Positions 51,355 through 60,826 of a stretch of 64,000 nucleotides of DNA are shown here, one piece after another; the stretch's first letter is position 1; every line of letters starts with the position of its first letter. The stretch is from Neisseria sp. KEM232. Its GTDB lineage: Bacteria; Pseudomonadota; Gammaproteobacteria; Burkholderiales; Neisseriaceae. Under the pieces are notes generated by a model that was given only the letters and a program-made list of their open reading frames with translations, was not told the origin of the DNA and did no database searches. The position numbers and the translations under genes were made by a program. The stretch is taken from positions 1,674,001 to 1,738,000 of the forward strand of contig NZ_CP022527.1 of the NCBI RefSeq assembly GCF_002237445.1. The letters run 5' to 3'.

Positions 51355-54300
51355 TTAACGCACGGGCGGGCGTTTTTTCAGACGGCATGGTCTGATGGTT
51401 TTGCCCAATTCGTCGACTTGGTATTTTTGGAAAGATAAGGCGGTTTTGACACCGATACGGTACACACCGTCTTTGCCTTTGGATTTTTCCAAATCGTGCA
51501 CACGTAGACTAATGTTTCCAGTTGACCGATCCAATCCTGCGAAATAGCCGAAATAAGTTTCTTTTTTAAGACTAGCGAGAACCAAATCATTCGGATAAAG
51601 CGCAAATTTAAACGTAAAACTAGTATCCATTTCCTGCCAGTTTGCTTCATCAGTATGAGCAATCACTGCCTTGTTCGGCAAAATCCCTTTTGCCGCCTGC
51701 CAGGTGTAGATCGGCATCAGATAATATTTTCCTCCTTTTTCAAACACATCTACGCGCACCATCGTTGCATTGTCTGCCACGCCGTTGCCTTCGCGCACGA
51801 TTACGCCCGATTTCTGCACATCTTCCACACGCACGGCCTTAACCTGCTGGGTAGGATTGCCTGCTTTGTCGCGTTTGAAAAACGGCGCGGCAAAGGCTTT
51901 GGCCGGATCGCCGCCGTGTGCGTTCAGACGGCCTAACAGGTCTTCGTAAAGCTGCGGCTCGCGCTCGCGGTTGACCATGTTTTCCAGCAGCTTGGGCGTC
52001 AACTGCGTCAGCGGTACGCGCAATACGCTCTTGCCTTCGCTCAAGCGTTTGGCCGATTTGATGGTTTCCATATGCCCCTGCCCGCTCATTTTCCGGCTCG
52101 GAGCGCGCGATACAAACAGTGGCGTTACGGCTTCGTGTACAGCTTCGGGGCGCGAAGAGAGTTTGTCGGCCAAGAGCGCGCGCAGTTTTTCCGGCGTATC
52201 GGCTTCTTCATTGTTTTCAGACGGCGTATCGGGCTTGCCGAACACGCGCATCATCACTTCTTGGCGGAAAAAATCCCACGGCTGCGGAAAATGCAGGCGC
52301 GACACTTCGCCGGTGGTTTTATCCACCATTTCGCCGTCAAATACATTCATCTCTTTTTGGCGCACATAATTCGTGATTTTCTGCTGCATCGCTACGGTGG
52401 AGCAGGCCACGACGACCGCATCGAGCGCGTGGTGGCGGTCGTTACTTTCGCGCACTTTTTTCAGCCCCCACATGCCGCGCAACAGGTTGGTAATCTGGCC
52501 GTTGGAAGCAAACACGCGGTTTTTATCCTCGCCGGTAAGCAGCATATTTTGCGCGATAAAGTTGCACAAAAAGCGGTTTACATAACGCGTGTCATTCAAA
52601 TTGCGCTCTTTAAAATCCTTTTCATCAAGTTTCTGCATCAAAATCCGCTGTTTTTTGCTGCGCGGGAAACGGCAGTGTTCCACCCGCGCGGTAAATTCGC
52701 GCCAGCGTTTTTCATCGCCGCCGAGCCACTCGAAAGGCGTTTGGTTGCGCTTGTTTTGGTTTTCGCCGGCCAACACCAAGACTTTATTGTTGAAACTGTC
52801 GTCCCAAGTGCGCGAAAACGGCAGCGCGTGGTCGATTTCGACATAGCCTTTTTCGTTCAGACGGCGTAAATCTATCGCCTTGCCCGAATAGAGGCATTGG
52901 CCTTGCTGCTGCTCGTAAAGGCGCATTTTCAGGATGTCTTTGGCTTTGGGTTCGCCGACAAAATTAGGAAAATATTCGCGGAACTTGGCGATAGAGCGTT
53001 CGCGGTCTTTGCGGTTTTCCTCTTGGCGTTTTTCGATTTTCTTGCGGTCTAGAAACGATTTGCCCACTTCGCGCGCCGTTTCGATGTGGACACGCGCTGG
53101 CGAACCGTAGCGGCGCACCACGGCGTTAACCACCTTGCGTGCCTGCGACAGCGCGCGCAGCACCACCGGATTGCGGATTTCGTCGGCGGATACGGGCGGC
53201 AGAAACTGCGCCTGCTTGTCGTCTTTTATGCCGTAATGGTCGCCGTAGATTTCCGCACAGGCTTCGTCGTAACGTTTGCCCTGCTCCATCAGCGGCAGGA
53301 TTTTCCGCAGGGCTTTGAGCGAGAGCTGCACAAATTTGTCGAAGCTCACATATTCGAGCAGCGCGTCGAGCTGTTCGTCCGGCAGCTTGCCTTTCAGACG
53401 GCCTCTGATGTCCTCATCGGTTTTGAATAGCGAAAACGCCTCGCCGATTTCGTCCTGCAATTCGGGCGATAAGGCCAGCGGCGATTTTTTTGTTTTTCAA
53501 ACCGGCCTTCTCCAACGCGCCGCTGATGGAGTGGTAGGCCTTCATTTCCATCAGCGTTGCAGATTCAGCGTTGTCCTTGCTGTAGCGGAGCCCTTTGAAA
53601 AACGCAGTATCGTCGAGTTCCAACAATCTGCGTACCTGCGCGTAAGTCAGTTTGGTTTTTTTATACGGCTCGTCCATCAGCTTGGCACGCTCGGAATCAG
53701 TCAGCGGCCGCTCGCTGCCCTGATCCAAAATCCGCAGATTGTTGAGCTTGGTCAGCCAGACAAAGCGTTCGGCCGAATAGGTATTTTTAGCGGCCTTGTA
53801 TTCTTCAGGTTCAAACGTACAGCGGCCGAGCATTTTTTGCACCGCATCGCCCGAAAGCGCGGCGCGTTGCGTCATCAGCAAATCTTCCACGCCTGTCAAA
53901 AGGCCGTCTGAAATATAAGGATTGCCGTATTCTTTTTGTTTTTCAAACAGCAAAACCAATTCCGCCTGCACATCCTTGCGGTTGAACGTGTGCGAATAAT
54001 CGCCGCGCTGGTTGCGGATATGGCCGCTTTCTTTTTCAAATTTGTTTACCGCCAATTCCGCCGGCGTGCGGAAATCTCCGCCCTGCAAGGCTTCGCTGTT
54101 GGCCGCCACACCCGACAGCAGCGCGCCCAATTCCTTATCGCTGCTGTTCCGTTCGTTTTTACGCTGCGACAAATAGCCGCGATGCTTCACCATATGCAGC
54201 AACACTGCCGCCCACTCCAAAGGCATCAGTTTGCGGCTTAACGCATCCACGCGAAGCTGCCACGGATTGACGGGCAGATTTTCGACCAAACCGTGCGCGT

Positions 54301-54592
54301 CAAAATCGGCCGCCTGCAACATGCCCTCGCGTTTGAGCAAACGCCGCGCCCGCAGCATACGGTGCGCCCGCCTGCGGATCATGCGCCGCACGCTGCGCGC
54401 CAGCCGCCGCGCCGCCGCAGGCGATTCGCCCGTTTTCGGCACTTCGGCACGGTCAAACGTACGCACACCCACGTCAATCAAACGGTAAGGCAGGACGTCT
54501 GAATCGGTTTCGACCACCGCCCAACCTACCGAGGCGATGCCGATGTCCAAGCCCAAAATGTAATTCAATGGTTTCAAAGTAAATGGCGCCAT
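51355..54592 (-). pseudogene. cas9: type II-C Cas9 with a single frameshift
   Basis: RNA-guided DNA endonuclease of the N. meningitidis type. Segment 54592 to about 53500 carries RuvC-I (ILGLDIGIASVGWA, Asp16), the arginine-rich bridge helix (ARRLARSVRRMIRRRAHRML) and REC. Segment 53460-51355 carries IHIETAREVGK-type RuvC-II (VHIETAREVGKSF), HNH (YVEIDHALPFSRTWDDSFNN), RuvC-III (NDRHHALDAVVVA) and the PAM-interacting domain ending RPCRLKKRPPVR. The frame breaks in NKK|SPLALSPELQ because an A run has seven bases (53485-53491 as T7) where six restore the reading. Repaired length is 1078 residues versus 1082 for NmeCas9. All catalytic residues are kept. Confidence 0.93.
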
Positions 54593-54663
54593 AATGTGTC
54601 TCGCTTAGTTATTAATGAAAATTAACACAATATATTATTAACAGGGTTTGTGTAAATCTTTTC

Positions 54664-54692
54664 TTGACATTTCCGACACCGCAAACTAAGAT
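54664..54692 (+). promoter_or_regulatory. sigma70 promoter of the tracrRNA
   Basis: TTGACA (54664-54669), 17-base spacer, TAAGAT (54687-54692). Predicted start at about 54700, the first base of the anti-repeat. Confidence 0.85.
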
Positions 54693-54699
54693 TTCGCCT

Positions 54700-54806
54700 A
54701 TTGTTGCACAGCGAAATGAGAGACGTTGCTACAATAAGGCCGTCTGAAAAGATGTGCCGTAACGCTCTGCCCCTTAAAACTCCGGTTTTAAGGGGCATCG
54801 TTTTTT
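54700..54806 (+). ncRNA. tracrRNA of the type II-C system
   Basis: Divergent from cas9. The anti-repeat is 54700-54735, with CAGCGAAATGAGA and GTTGCTACAAT matching the meningococcal tracrRNA. Then comes AAGGCCGTCTGAAAAGATGT (54736-54755), followed by GCCGTAACGCTCTGCCCCTT and a terminator (CCCCTTAAAAC / GTTTTAAGGGG, 54770-54795) with a T6 run. It appears intact although the array and cas1 are not. The stretch 54737-54748 is a perfect 12-mer DUS. Confidence 0.93.
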
Positions 54807-54833
54807 GTTTGTCGAATCCCTTCCCCCTGTCGG

Positions 54834-54882
54834 CAAAAGGCCGTCTGAAAACCCCTTTCGGGTTTTCAGACGGCCTTTTGCC
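54834..54882. terminator. long inverted DUS hairpin
   Basis: GGCAAAAGGCCGTCTGAAAA continues to CCC, with a CTTTC loop and the exact complement. It separates the tracrRNA from the permease gene on the other strand. Confidence 0.8.
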
Positions 54883-54930
54883 ATTCGGGCGTTTTCAGAA
54901 ACGTCGTTCCCGCGAAGGCGGGAGCGGCCT

Positions 54931-56274
54931 TTACACGCCCAAGAACCAGAATTTCGCCGCCCACAAAACGGCGACCAGCCACACCATCGGCGGTACGTCT
55001 TTGGCACGGCCGCACAGGAGTTTGATGGCGGCGTAGCTGATAAAGCCCATGGCGATGCCGTCGGCGATGGAGTAGGTGAAGGGCATGAAGACGATGGTGA
55101 CGAAGGCGGGGGCGGCTTCGGTCATGTCTTCCCAGTCGATTTCCAGCACCGAGCGCAGCATGTGGATGCCGATATAAAGCAGGGCGGGGGCGGTGGCGAA
55201 GGCGGGGACGGTTTGCGCCAGCGGCGAGAACCACAGGCAGGCGAGCATCAGGACGCCGACGGTTACGGCGGTGAGGCCGGTGCGCCCGCCCGCTGCCACG
55301 CCCGCCGCGCTTTCGACATAGGGGGTGACGGACGACGTACCCATCGCCGCGCCGGCGACGATGGCGGTGGAGTCGGCCAAGAGGGCGCGTTTGAGGCGCG
55401 GCAGCTTGCCGTCTACCAAAAGGCCGGCGCGGTGCGTCGTGCCGATGAGGGTGCCGGTGCTGTCGAAGAGGTCGACTAGAAAGAACACGAAGATAACGGC
55501 GACCATGCTGCCGTGGAACAGGCCGTTAAAGTCCATTTGCAGCAGGGTGGGTTGGATGCTGGGGATGGCGGAAACAATGCCTTTGAATTCGGCCTGCCCG
55601 AGGGCGATGCCGAGCAGGGTGACGGCGAGAATGCCGATGATGATGGCACCGCGCACGCGGAAATAGTCGAGAAAAATGATAAGAAAAAAGCCGAGCATGG
55701 CCAGCAGCACCGGCCAGTTGGGGCTTTTGCCGCCGTTTTCGCCGAGGATGTAAACGTCGCTCATTTTGACCAGGGTGGCGTCGCTGGACACGATGACACC
55801 GGCGTTTTTCAGGGCGATAAGGGCGAGGAACAGGCCGATACCGGCGGCGATGGCCATTTTCAGGCTCATCGGCAGGGCGTTGACCAGCATTTCGCGCAGT
55901 TTGAAAAAGCTGAACAATAAGAAGATGATGCCCGACACGAACACGGCAGCCAAAGCCACCTGCCAGGGCACGCCCATGCCTTTGACGACGGCGTAGGTGA
56001 AGTAGGCGTTCAGCCCCATGCCGGGGGCGAGGGCGATGGGGTAGTTGGCCGCCAGCCCCATCACGAAGCAGCCGATGGCGGCGGAGATGCAGGTGGCGAC
56101 GAACACCGCGCCGAAGTCCATGCCCGCCTGCGACAGGGTGAGCGGGTTGACGATGACGATGTAGCACATGGTCAGGAAGGTGGTGATGCCCGCCATGATT
56201 TCCGTGCGTACGCCGGTGTTGTGTGCGGAAAGCCCGAAGAGGCGTTCGAGCAGGCTGTTTGCCGGTTTGTCCAT
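54931..56274 (-). CDS. NCS2-family purine permease
   Basis: 447-residue inner-membrane transporter for adenine, guanine or hypoxanthine (AzgA/YjcD/GhxP group). It has RTEIMAGITTFLTMCYIVIV at the start, PIALAPGMGLNAYFTYAVV, FVFFLVDLFDSTGTLIGTTH and MGTSSVTPYVESAAGVAAGG, all diagnostic. About 12-14 hydrophobic helices. No operon partners. Exact substrate cannot be told. Confidence 0.92.
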   Translation of the reverse strand: MDKPANSLLERLFGLSAHNTGVRTEIMAGITTFLTMCYIVIVNPLTLSQAGMDFGAVFVATCISAAIGCFVMGLAANYPIALAPGMGLNAYFTYAVVKGMGVPWQVALAAVFVSGIIFLLFSFFKLREMLVNALPMSLKMAIAAGIGLFLALIALKNAGVIVSSDATLVKMSDVYILGENGGKSPNWPVLLAMLGFFLIIFLDYFRVRGAIIIGILAVTLLGIALGQAEFKGIVSAIPSIQPTLLQMDFNGLFHGSMVAVIFVFFLVDLFDSTGTLIGTTHRAGLLVDGKLPRLKRALLADSTAIVAGAAMGTSSVTPYVESAAGVAAGGRTGLTAVTVGVLMLACLWFSPLAQTVPAFATAPALLYIGIHMLRSVLEIDWEDMTEAAPAFVTIVFMPFTYSIADGIAMGFISYAAIKLLCGRAKDVPPMVWLVAVLWAAKFWFLGV

Positions 56275-56338
56275 AGTTTTAAGAAAATTTAAGTTGGGTA
56301 AAAAGGGGCGGCATTATAAACGAATTGTGTACAAAGAC

Positions 56339-56367
56339 AGGCCGTCTGAAAGGTTTTCAGACGGCCT
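56339..56367. terminator. inverted DUS pair
   Basis: DUS at 56339-56350 and complement 56356-56367 with T-rich flank, directly downstream of rluC. Confidence 0.75.
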
Positions 56368-56384
56368 CTTTACAATCTTGTCGG

Positions 56385-57371
56385 CTATTTCCGACAACCG
56401 TGTTCCAACATCGTCACAAACTGCGCCAAATCCTGCGGCAACGGTGCTTTGAGTACGAGTTTTTCGCCCGTGAGCGGGTGGTCGATGTGCAGCTCGCTGG
56501 CGTGCAGAAACATCCGTTTCAGGCCGAGTTTTTGTAGGCGGCGGTTGGCCTGATAGTCGCCGTAGCGTTCGTCGCCCGCAATCGGGCAGCCTTGCGACTG
56601 CATATGGACGCGGATTTGGTGGGTGCGGCCGGTTTTGAGCGTGGCTTCAACCAGCGTGAGCCGCGACAGGCCGACCTGGTGCAGCAGGCCGTCTGAAAAG
56701 CGGTTGAGAACGCGGAATACGGTGTGCGCGCTTTGGCCTTCTTCGCTCACGCGCACCATTTTTTCGCCCTGCGCGCCGGTGTATTTCAAAAGCGGCAGTT
56801 TCACATGAAAGCGGTCGTTTGCAAGACCGCCGACGCCGAGGGCGAAATAGGTTTTTTTCGGGTGGTTGCTGCGGATGGCTTCGTGCAGCTTCACCAATGC
56901 GCTGCGTTTTTTGGCAATCATCAGCAGGCCGCTGGTATCTTTGTCGAGGCGGTGGACGAGTTCCAGATAGCGCGCCTCGGGTCGGGCGCGGCGCAGCTGC
57001 TCGATTACGCCGAAGCTCACGCCGCTGCCGCCGTGCACCGCCACGCCCGCCGGTTTGTCGATGACCAAGAGCGCGTCGTCTTCGTAAACGGTGTCAAACT
57101 CACGCGCGGGCGCGTCCTGCCCCTTTTCAGACGGCCTCTCCTTTTCAGCCGTGCGCACCGGCGGAATGCGGACAATGTCGCCCGCCGCAATGCGGCTGTC
57201 GGGCTTGCAGCGTTTTTTGTTCAGCCGCACTTCACCCGCGCGGATAATGCGGTGGATATGGCTCTTGGGTACGCCTTTGAGGATTTTTATCAGATAGTTG
57301 TCAAGGCGTTGCCCCGCTTCGTTTTCGCCCACGGCGGCCCGGCTGACTGAATTTTTGCTTATCGGCTGCAT
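56385..57371 (-). CDS. rluC: 23S rRNA pseudouridine synthase C
   Basis: Modifies three uridines of 23S rRNA. 328 residues: N-terminal S4 domain (QRLDNYLIKILKGVPKSHIH), linker, then the catalytic RluA fold with LVIDKPAGVAVHGG, the aspartate motif ELVHRLDKDTSGLLMIAK and LKTGRTHQIRVHMQSQGCPI. Two DUS are encoded in frame, as ERPSEKG in the linker and FSDGLLHQVG in the domain, so the uptake signal has been accommodated in the protein. It is divergent from rne, the common RluC-RNase E arrangement. Confidence 0.94.
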   Translation of the reverse strand: MQPISKNSVSRAAVGENEAGQRLDNYLIKILKGVPKSHIHRIIRAGEVRLNKKRCKPDSRIAAGDIVRIPPVRTAEKERPSEKGQDAPAREFDTVYEDDALLVIDKPAGVAVHGGSGVSFGVIEQLRRARPEARYLELVHRLDKDTSGLLMIAKKRSALVKLHEAIRSNHPKKTYFALGVGGLANDRFHVKLPLLKYTGAQGEKMVRVSEEGQSAHTVFRVLNRFSDGLLHQVGLSRLTLVEATLKTGRTHQIRVHMQSQGCPIAGDERYGDYQANRRLQKLGLKRMFLHASELHIDHPLTGEKLVLKAPLPQDLAQFVTMLEHGCRK

Positions 57372-57837
57372 TTTCTCTTATAATCTGCGCCGTTTTGCCC
57401 GAGGGCAAAACGTATTAAAAAAGCGATTCTATTAATTAAAAACGTACTCTGCAAAGCATTTCCTTCCCGCCCGTGCAAGACAGCGGCGCGAAGGCCGTGA
57501 TTAAGTTCGGATCACACTGCCGACCCGTTTTGGCATAAGACGACAGGCTCCCGCCGCGCCGCACAAAACACCGCAAACAGGCAGACGACAAGATAACAAG
57601 AAGACGCCGGCTCCGTCCGGCGGCAGACCCTCCGATGCCGCACCGACACGGTGCGCGCTGCGCCGGTTTTACCGGCGCCGTTCTTTAACCGCCTTCTTTC
57701 ATCCACCCGAAAGCCGCACCGGCCGTTTTCAGACGGCCTCATCCGCTGCGGCACACCGTCCGAAAACTGATTACGCGCTTCGTGGGTACCAACAAGGCAG
57801 GCCGTCTGAAACACGCCCGCCCGCAAGGTCAATCATC
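57355..57837 (+). promoter_or_regulatory. promoter and long leader of rne
   Basis: Candidate promoter TTGCTT (57355-57360), 18 bases, TATAAT (57379-57384). A hairpin GTTTTGCCC/GGGCAAAAC (57392-57411) lies at the expected transcript start. The leader to the rne ATG is about 450 bases with further GC-rich hairpins (about 57603-57625 CGCCGGCTCCGTCCGGCG; 57650-57675 GCGCCGG/CCGGCGC) and two DUS at its end. Other bacteria autoregulate RNase E through such a leader, so this is a plausible cis element. Confidence 0.55.
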
Positions 57838-60612
57838 ATGAAACGTATGTTGTTTAACGCCACGCAGGCCGAAGAGCTGCGCGTGGCCATCGTCGACGGG
57901 CAGAACCTGCTCGATCTCGACATCGAAACGCTGGGCAAAGAACAGCGCAAAGGCAATATCTACAAAGGCGTCATCACCCGCATCGAGCCCTCGCTCGAAG
58001 CGTGCTTTGTCGATTACGGCACCGACCGCCACGGCTTTCTGCCCTTCAAAGAAGTTTCCCGCTCCTATTTCCAAGACTACGAAGGCGGCAAAGCCCGCAT
58101 CCAAGACGTGCTCAAAGAAGGCATGCAGGTCATCGTACAGGTGGAAAAAGACGAACGCGGCAACAAAGGCGCGGCGCTCACCACCTTCATCTCACTGGCC
58201 GGCCGCTATCTGGTCTTGATGCCCAACAACCCGCGCGGCGGCGGCGTCTCCCGCCGCATCGAAGGCGAAGAGCGGCAGGAACTCAAAGACGCAATGGCCG
58301 AACTCAACGTGCCGCGCGGCATGAGCCTTATCGCCCGCACCGCCGGCATCGGCCGCAGCGTCGAAGAGCTGCAATGGGATTTCGACTACCTGCTCAAACT
58401 GTGGCACGCCATCGAAGAAGCAGGCAACGCCCACCAAGAACCCTACCTGCTCTTTATGGAAAGCTCGCTGCTCATCCGCGCCATCCGCGACTACTTCCGC
58501 CCCGACATCGGCGAAATCCTGGTCGACAACGCCGAAGTGCACGCCGAAATTTCCGAATTCATGTCCTACGTCATGCCGGCCAACACAGGCCGTCTGAAAC
58601 TCTATCAGGACCACACCCCCCTCTTCTCCCGCTTCCAAATCGAGCACCAAATCGAAAGCGCCTTCTCGCGCAGCGTCAGCCTGCCCTCCGGCGGCGCCAT
58701 CGTCATCGACCACACCGAAGCCCTCGTTTCCATCGACGTCAACTCCGCCCGCGCCACCCGCGGCGCCGACATCGAAGACACCGCCTTCAAAACCAATATG
58801 GAAGCGGCCGAAGAAGTCGCCCGCCAAATGCGCCTGCGCGACCTCGGCGGCCTGGTCGTCATCGACTTCATCGACATGGAAAACCCCAAACACCAGCGCG
58901 ACGTCGAAAACACCCTGCGCGACGCCCTGAAAAAAGACCGCGCCCGCGTGCAGATGGGCAAACTCTCCCGCTTCGGCCTGCTCGAACTCTCCCGCCAGCG
59001 CCTCAAACCTGCCCTCGGCGAATCCAGCCACACCGCCTGCCCGCGCTGCGCCGGCACCGGCGTCATCCGCGGCATCGAATCCACCGCCCTGCACGTGCTG
59101 CGCATCATTCAGGAAGAAGCGATGAAGGACAACACCGGCGAAGTGCACGCCCAAGTACCCGTCGACGTCGCCACCTTCCTGTTAAACGAAAAACGCGCCG
59201 AACTCTTCGCCATGGAAGAGCGCCTCGACGTCAGCGTCATGCTGATTCCCAACATCCGTCTGGAAAACCCGCACTACGAAATCAGCCGCATCCGCACCGA
59301 CGACATCGAAGAAGACGGCGAACCGAGCTACAAACAGGTTTCCGTACCCAAAGCCGACGAAAACGCCAAACCCTTCGGCGGCGAGCGCGTCAAAGCCGCC
59401 CGCCCCGAGCCCGCCGTCAAAGGCGTGAAACACACCCAGCCCGCCCCCGTTGCCGCCGAAGAGCCAAGCAGCTGGTGGGACAAATTCAAAAGCTGGTTCA
59501 AAGGACTCTTCGGCGACACCCCCGCCGCCGAGCCGCAGCCGCAGGAGCGCAAACGCACCTCCGGCAGCCGCCGCCCGCAAAACCGCCGCCGCAGCGGCAA
59601 CCGCAGCCAGACGGCACGCAGCGCGCAGGCCAAAGCACAGGACGAAGGCGAAACCGACGGCGAAACAGGCGACAGCGGCAGCGACAAAGCCGACAAAAAC
59701 GGCCGCAGCGGCAAACGCGGCAGCGGCGCAAACAGCCGCAATGCCGACAACCGCCGCAGCGAAAGCGCACCCGCCGAAACCGAAAGCGAAACCCCGCGCG
59801 GCGAAAATGCCGCCGCAGGCGAAAAACGCGACAGCCGCAAACGCGGCAAACGCGGCGGCGAAGCCGAATCCGTAACGGAAAACGCACCCGCCGCCCTGAT
59901 GCAGGCACAGGACGAAAGGCCGTCTGAAAACGCCGCAGCACCGCAGGACAACGCAGCAGACAGCGGACAAAACGGCAACGCGTCCGCACAAAGCGACAAC
60001 CGCCGCAACCCGCGCGGCCGCAACCAAGAGCGCGGCAGCCGCAACCGCAACGGCCAAAACGGCAGCCGCCGCAACGAGAAAAAACGCAACATCCCCTCCG
60101 CCGCCAAAATCGAGCAGTATCTGATGATCGACGAAGCCGCAGGCCGCGTACTCGATGCCGTGGCGCACGTTTTCGGCGAAACCCGCCCCGCCGCCCCCCT
60201 GCCGCAGAACAGCAGCGACAAACCGCTGGTCATCACCATCCCCGCGCCGCAGGACGACGCACCCGCCGCCGTCGCTGTTGCGGACGAAGCCGCCGTAATC
60301 GGCAGCAGCAGCGAAAAAGTCGCCGAAGCCGTCGCCCTCATCGTCGGCGAAAGCCACGCTGCGGACGAAACCGCCGGCAACCCCGCACCGCAAAACGGTA
60401 CAAGCGCAGCAGCGCCCGCCGCCGCATCGGAAATCCCCGCCGCGCCGCAAGGCATGGTGCTGGTGCAGACCGACGCCGCCGCACTGGCCGCAGCCGCAGC
60501 CGCCCAAACACCGGCCGCACCGCAGGGCAAACGCCGCGCCGACCTGCCCCGCCCCGCCGCAGCCGCCCCGGCCGCAGCCGAACTGACACAGGTCGAAACC
60601 TGCGCCGAATAA
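57838..60612 (+). CDS. rne: ribonuclease E
   Basis: Essential endoribonuclease and degradosome scaffold, 924 residues. The catalytic half (1-500) has the S1 domain (GNIYKGVITRIEPSLEACFV), the DNase-I-like site with EALVSIDVNSARATRG and LGGLVVIDFIDMENPKHQRD, and the zinc-link CPRCAGTG. The C-terminal half is low-complexity: an amphipathic membrane-targeting segment SSWWDKFKSWFKGLFG, Arg/Asn/Gly-rich RNA-binding stretches, then an Ala/Pro-rich tail. Two DUS are embedded (58587-58598; 59917-59928, as RPSEN). The ATG is at the conserved MKRMLFNA. Confidence 0.95.
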   Translation: MKRMLFNATQAEELRVAIVDGQNLLDLDIETLGKEQRKGNIYKGVITRIEPSLEACFVDYGTDRHGFLPFKEVSRSYFQDYEGGKARIQDVLKEGMQVIVQVEKDERGNKGAALTTFISLAGRYLVLMPNNPRGGGVSRRIEGEERQELKDAMAELNVPRGMSLIARTAGIGRSVEELQWDFDYLLKLWHAIEEAGNAHQEPYLLFMESSLLIRAIRDYFRPDIGEILVDNAEVHAEISEFMSYVMPANTGRLKLYQDHTPLFSRFQIEHQIESAFSRSVSLPSGGAIVIDHTEALVSIDVNSARATRGADIEDTAFKTNMEAAEEVARQMRLRDLGGLVVIDFIDMENPKHQRDVENTLRDALKKDRARVQMGKLSRFGLLELSRQRLKPALGESSHTACPRCAGTGVIRGIESTALHVLRIIQEEAMKDNTGEVHAQVPVDVATFLLNEKRAELFAMEERLDVSVMLIPNIRLENPHYEISRIRTDDIEEDGEPSYKQVSVPKADENAKPFGGERVKAARPEPAVKGVKHTQPAPVAAEEPSSWWDKFKSWFKGLFGDTPAAEPQPQERKRTSGSRRPQNRRRSGNRSQTARSAQAKAQDEGETDGETGDSGSDKADKNGRSGKRGSGANSRNADNRRSESAPAETESETPRGENAAAGEKRDSRKRGKRGGEAESVTENAPAALMQAQDERPSENAAAPQDNAADSGQNGNASAQSDNRRNPRGRNQERGSRNRNGQNGSRRNEKKRNIPSAAKIEQYLMIDEAAGRVLDAVAHVFGETRPAAPLPQNSSDKPLVITIPAPQDDAPAAVAVADEAAVIGSSSEKVAEAVALIVGESHAADETAGNPAPQNGTSAAAPAAASEIPAAPQGMVLVQTDAAALAAAAAAQTPAAPQGKRRADLPRPAAAAPAAAELTQVETCAE

Positions 60613-60826
60613 GCGCGGCGCAATCCGGACAGCGGCAGCCGTTTTCAGACGGCCTGCCGCTGTTTTGCCAAAAGCCCGCCGCACAGACAAAGACAAAACC
60701 CGTTTTCCGCCGTGCAGCCGCACCCGTTTCAACTCCGTTGAAACCGCGCTTTCAGAAACATCATTCCCGCAGCGGCAGGCACAGGCCGTCTGAAACCCAC
60801 TTTTCCACCCACTGCAAGGAGCAATC
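60613..60826. other. spacer downstream of rne
   Basis: 214 bases with no gene. A single reversed DUS at about 60643-60654 and one forward copy at about 60783-60794; no T-rich terminator stands out. Confidence 0.4.

Noticed and set aside
51355..54592. Two separate genes (split Cas9 halves) instead of a frameshift
   Set aside because: The second frame has no start or ribosome site at the break, and one-base removal in the A7 run restores continuous homology.
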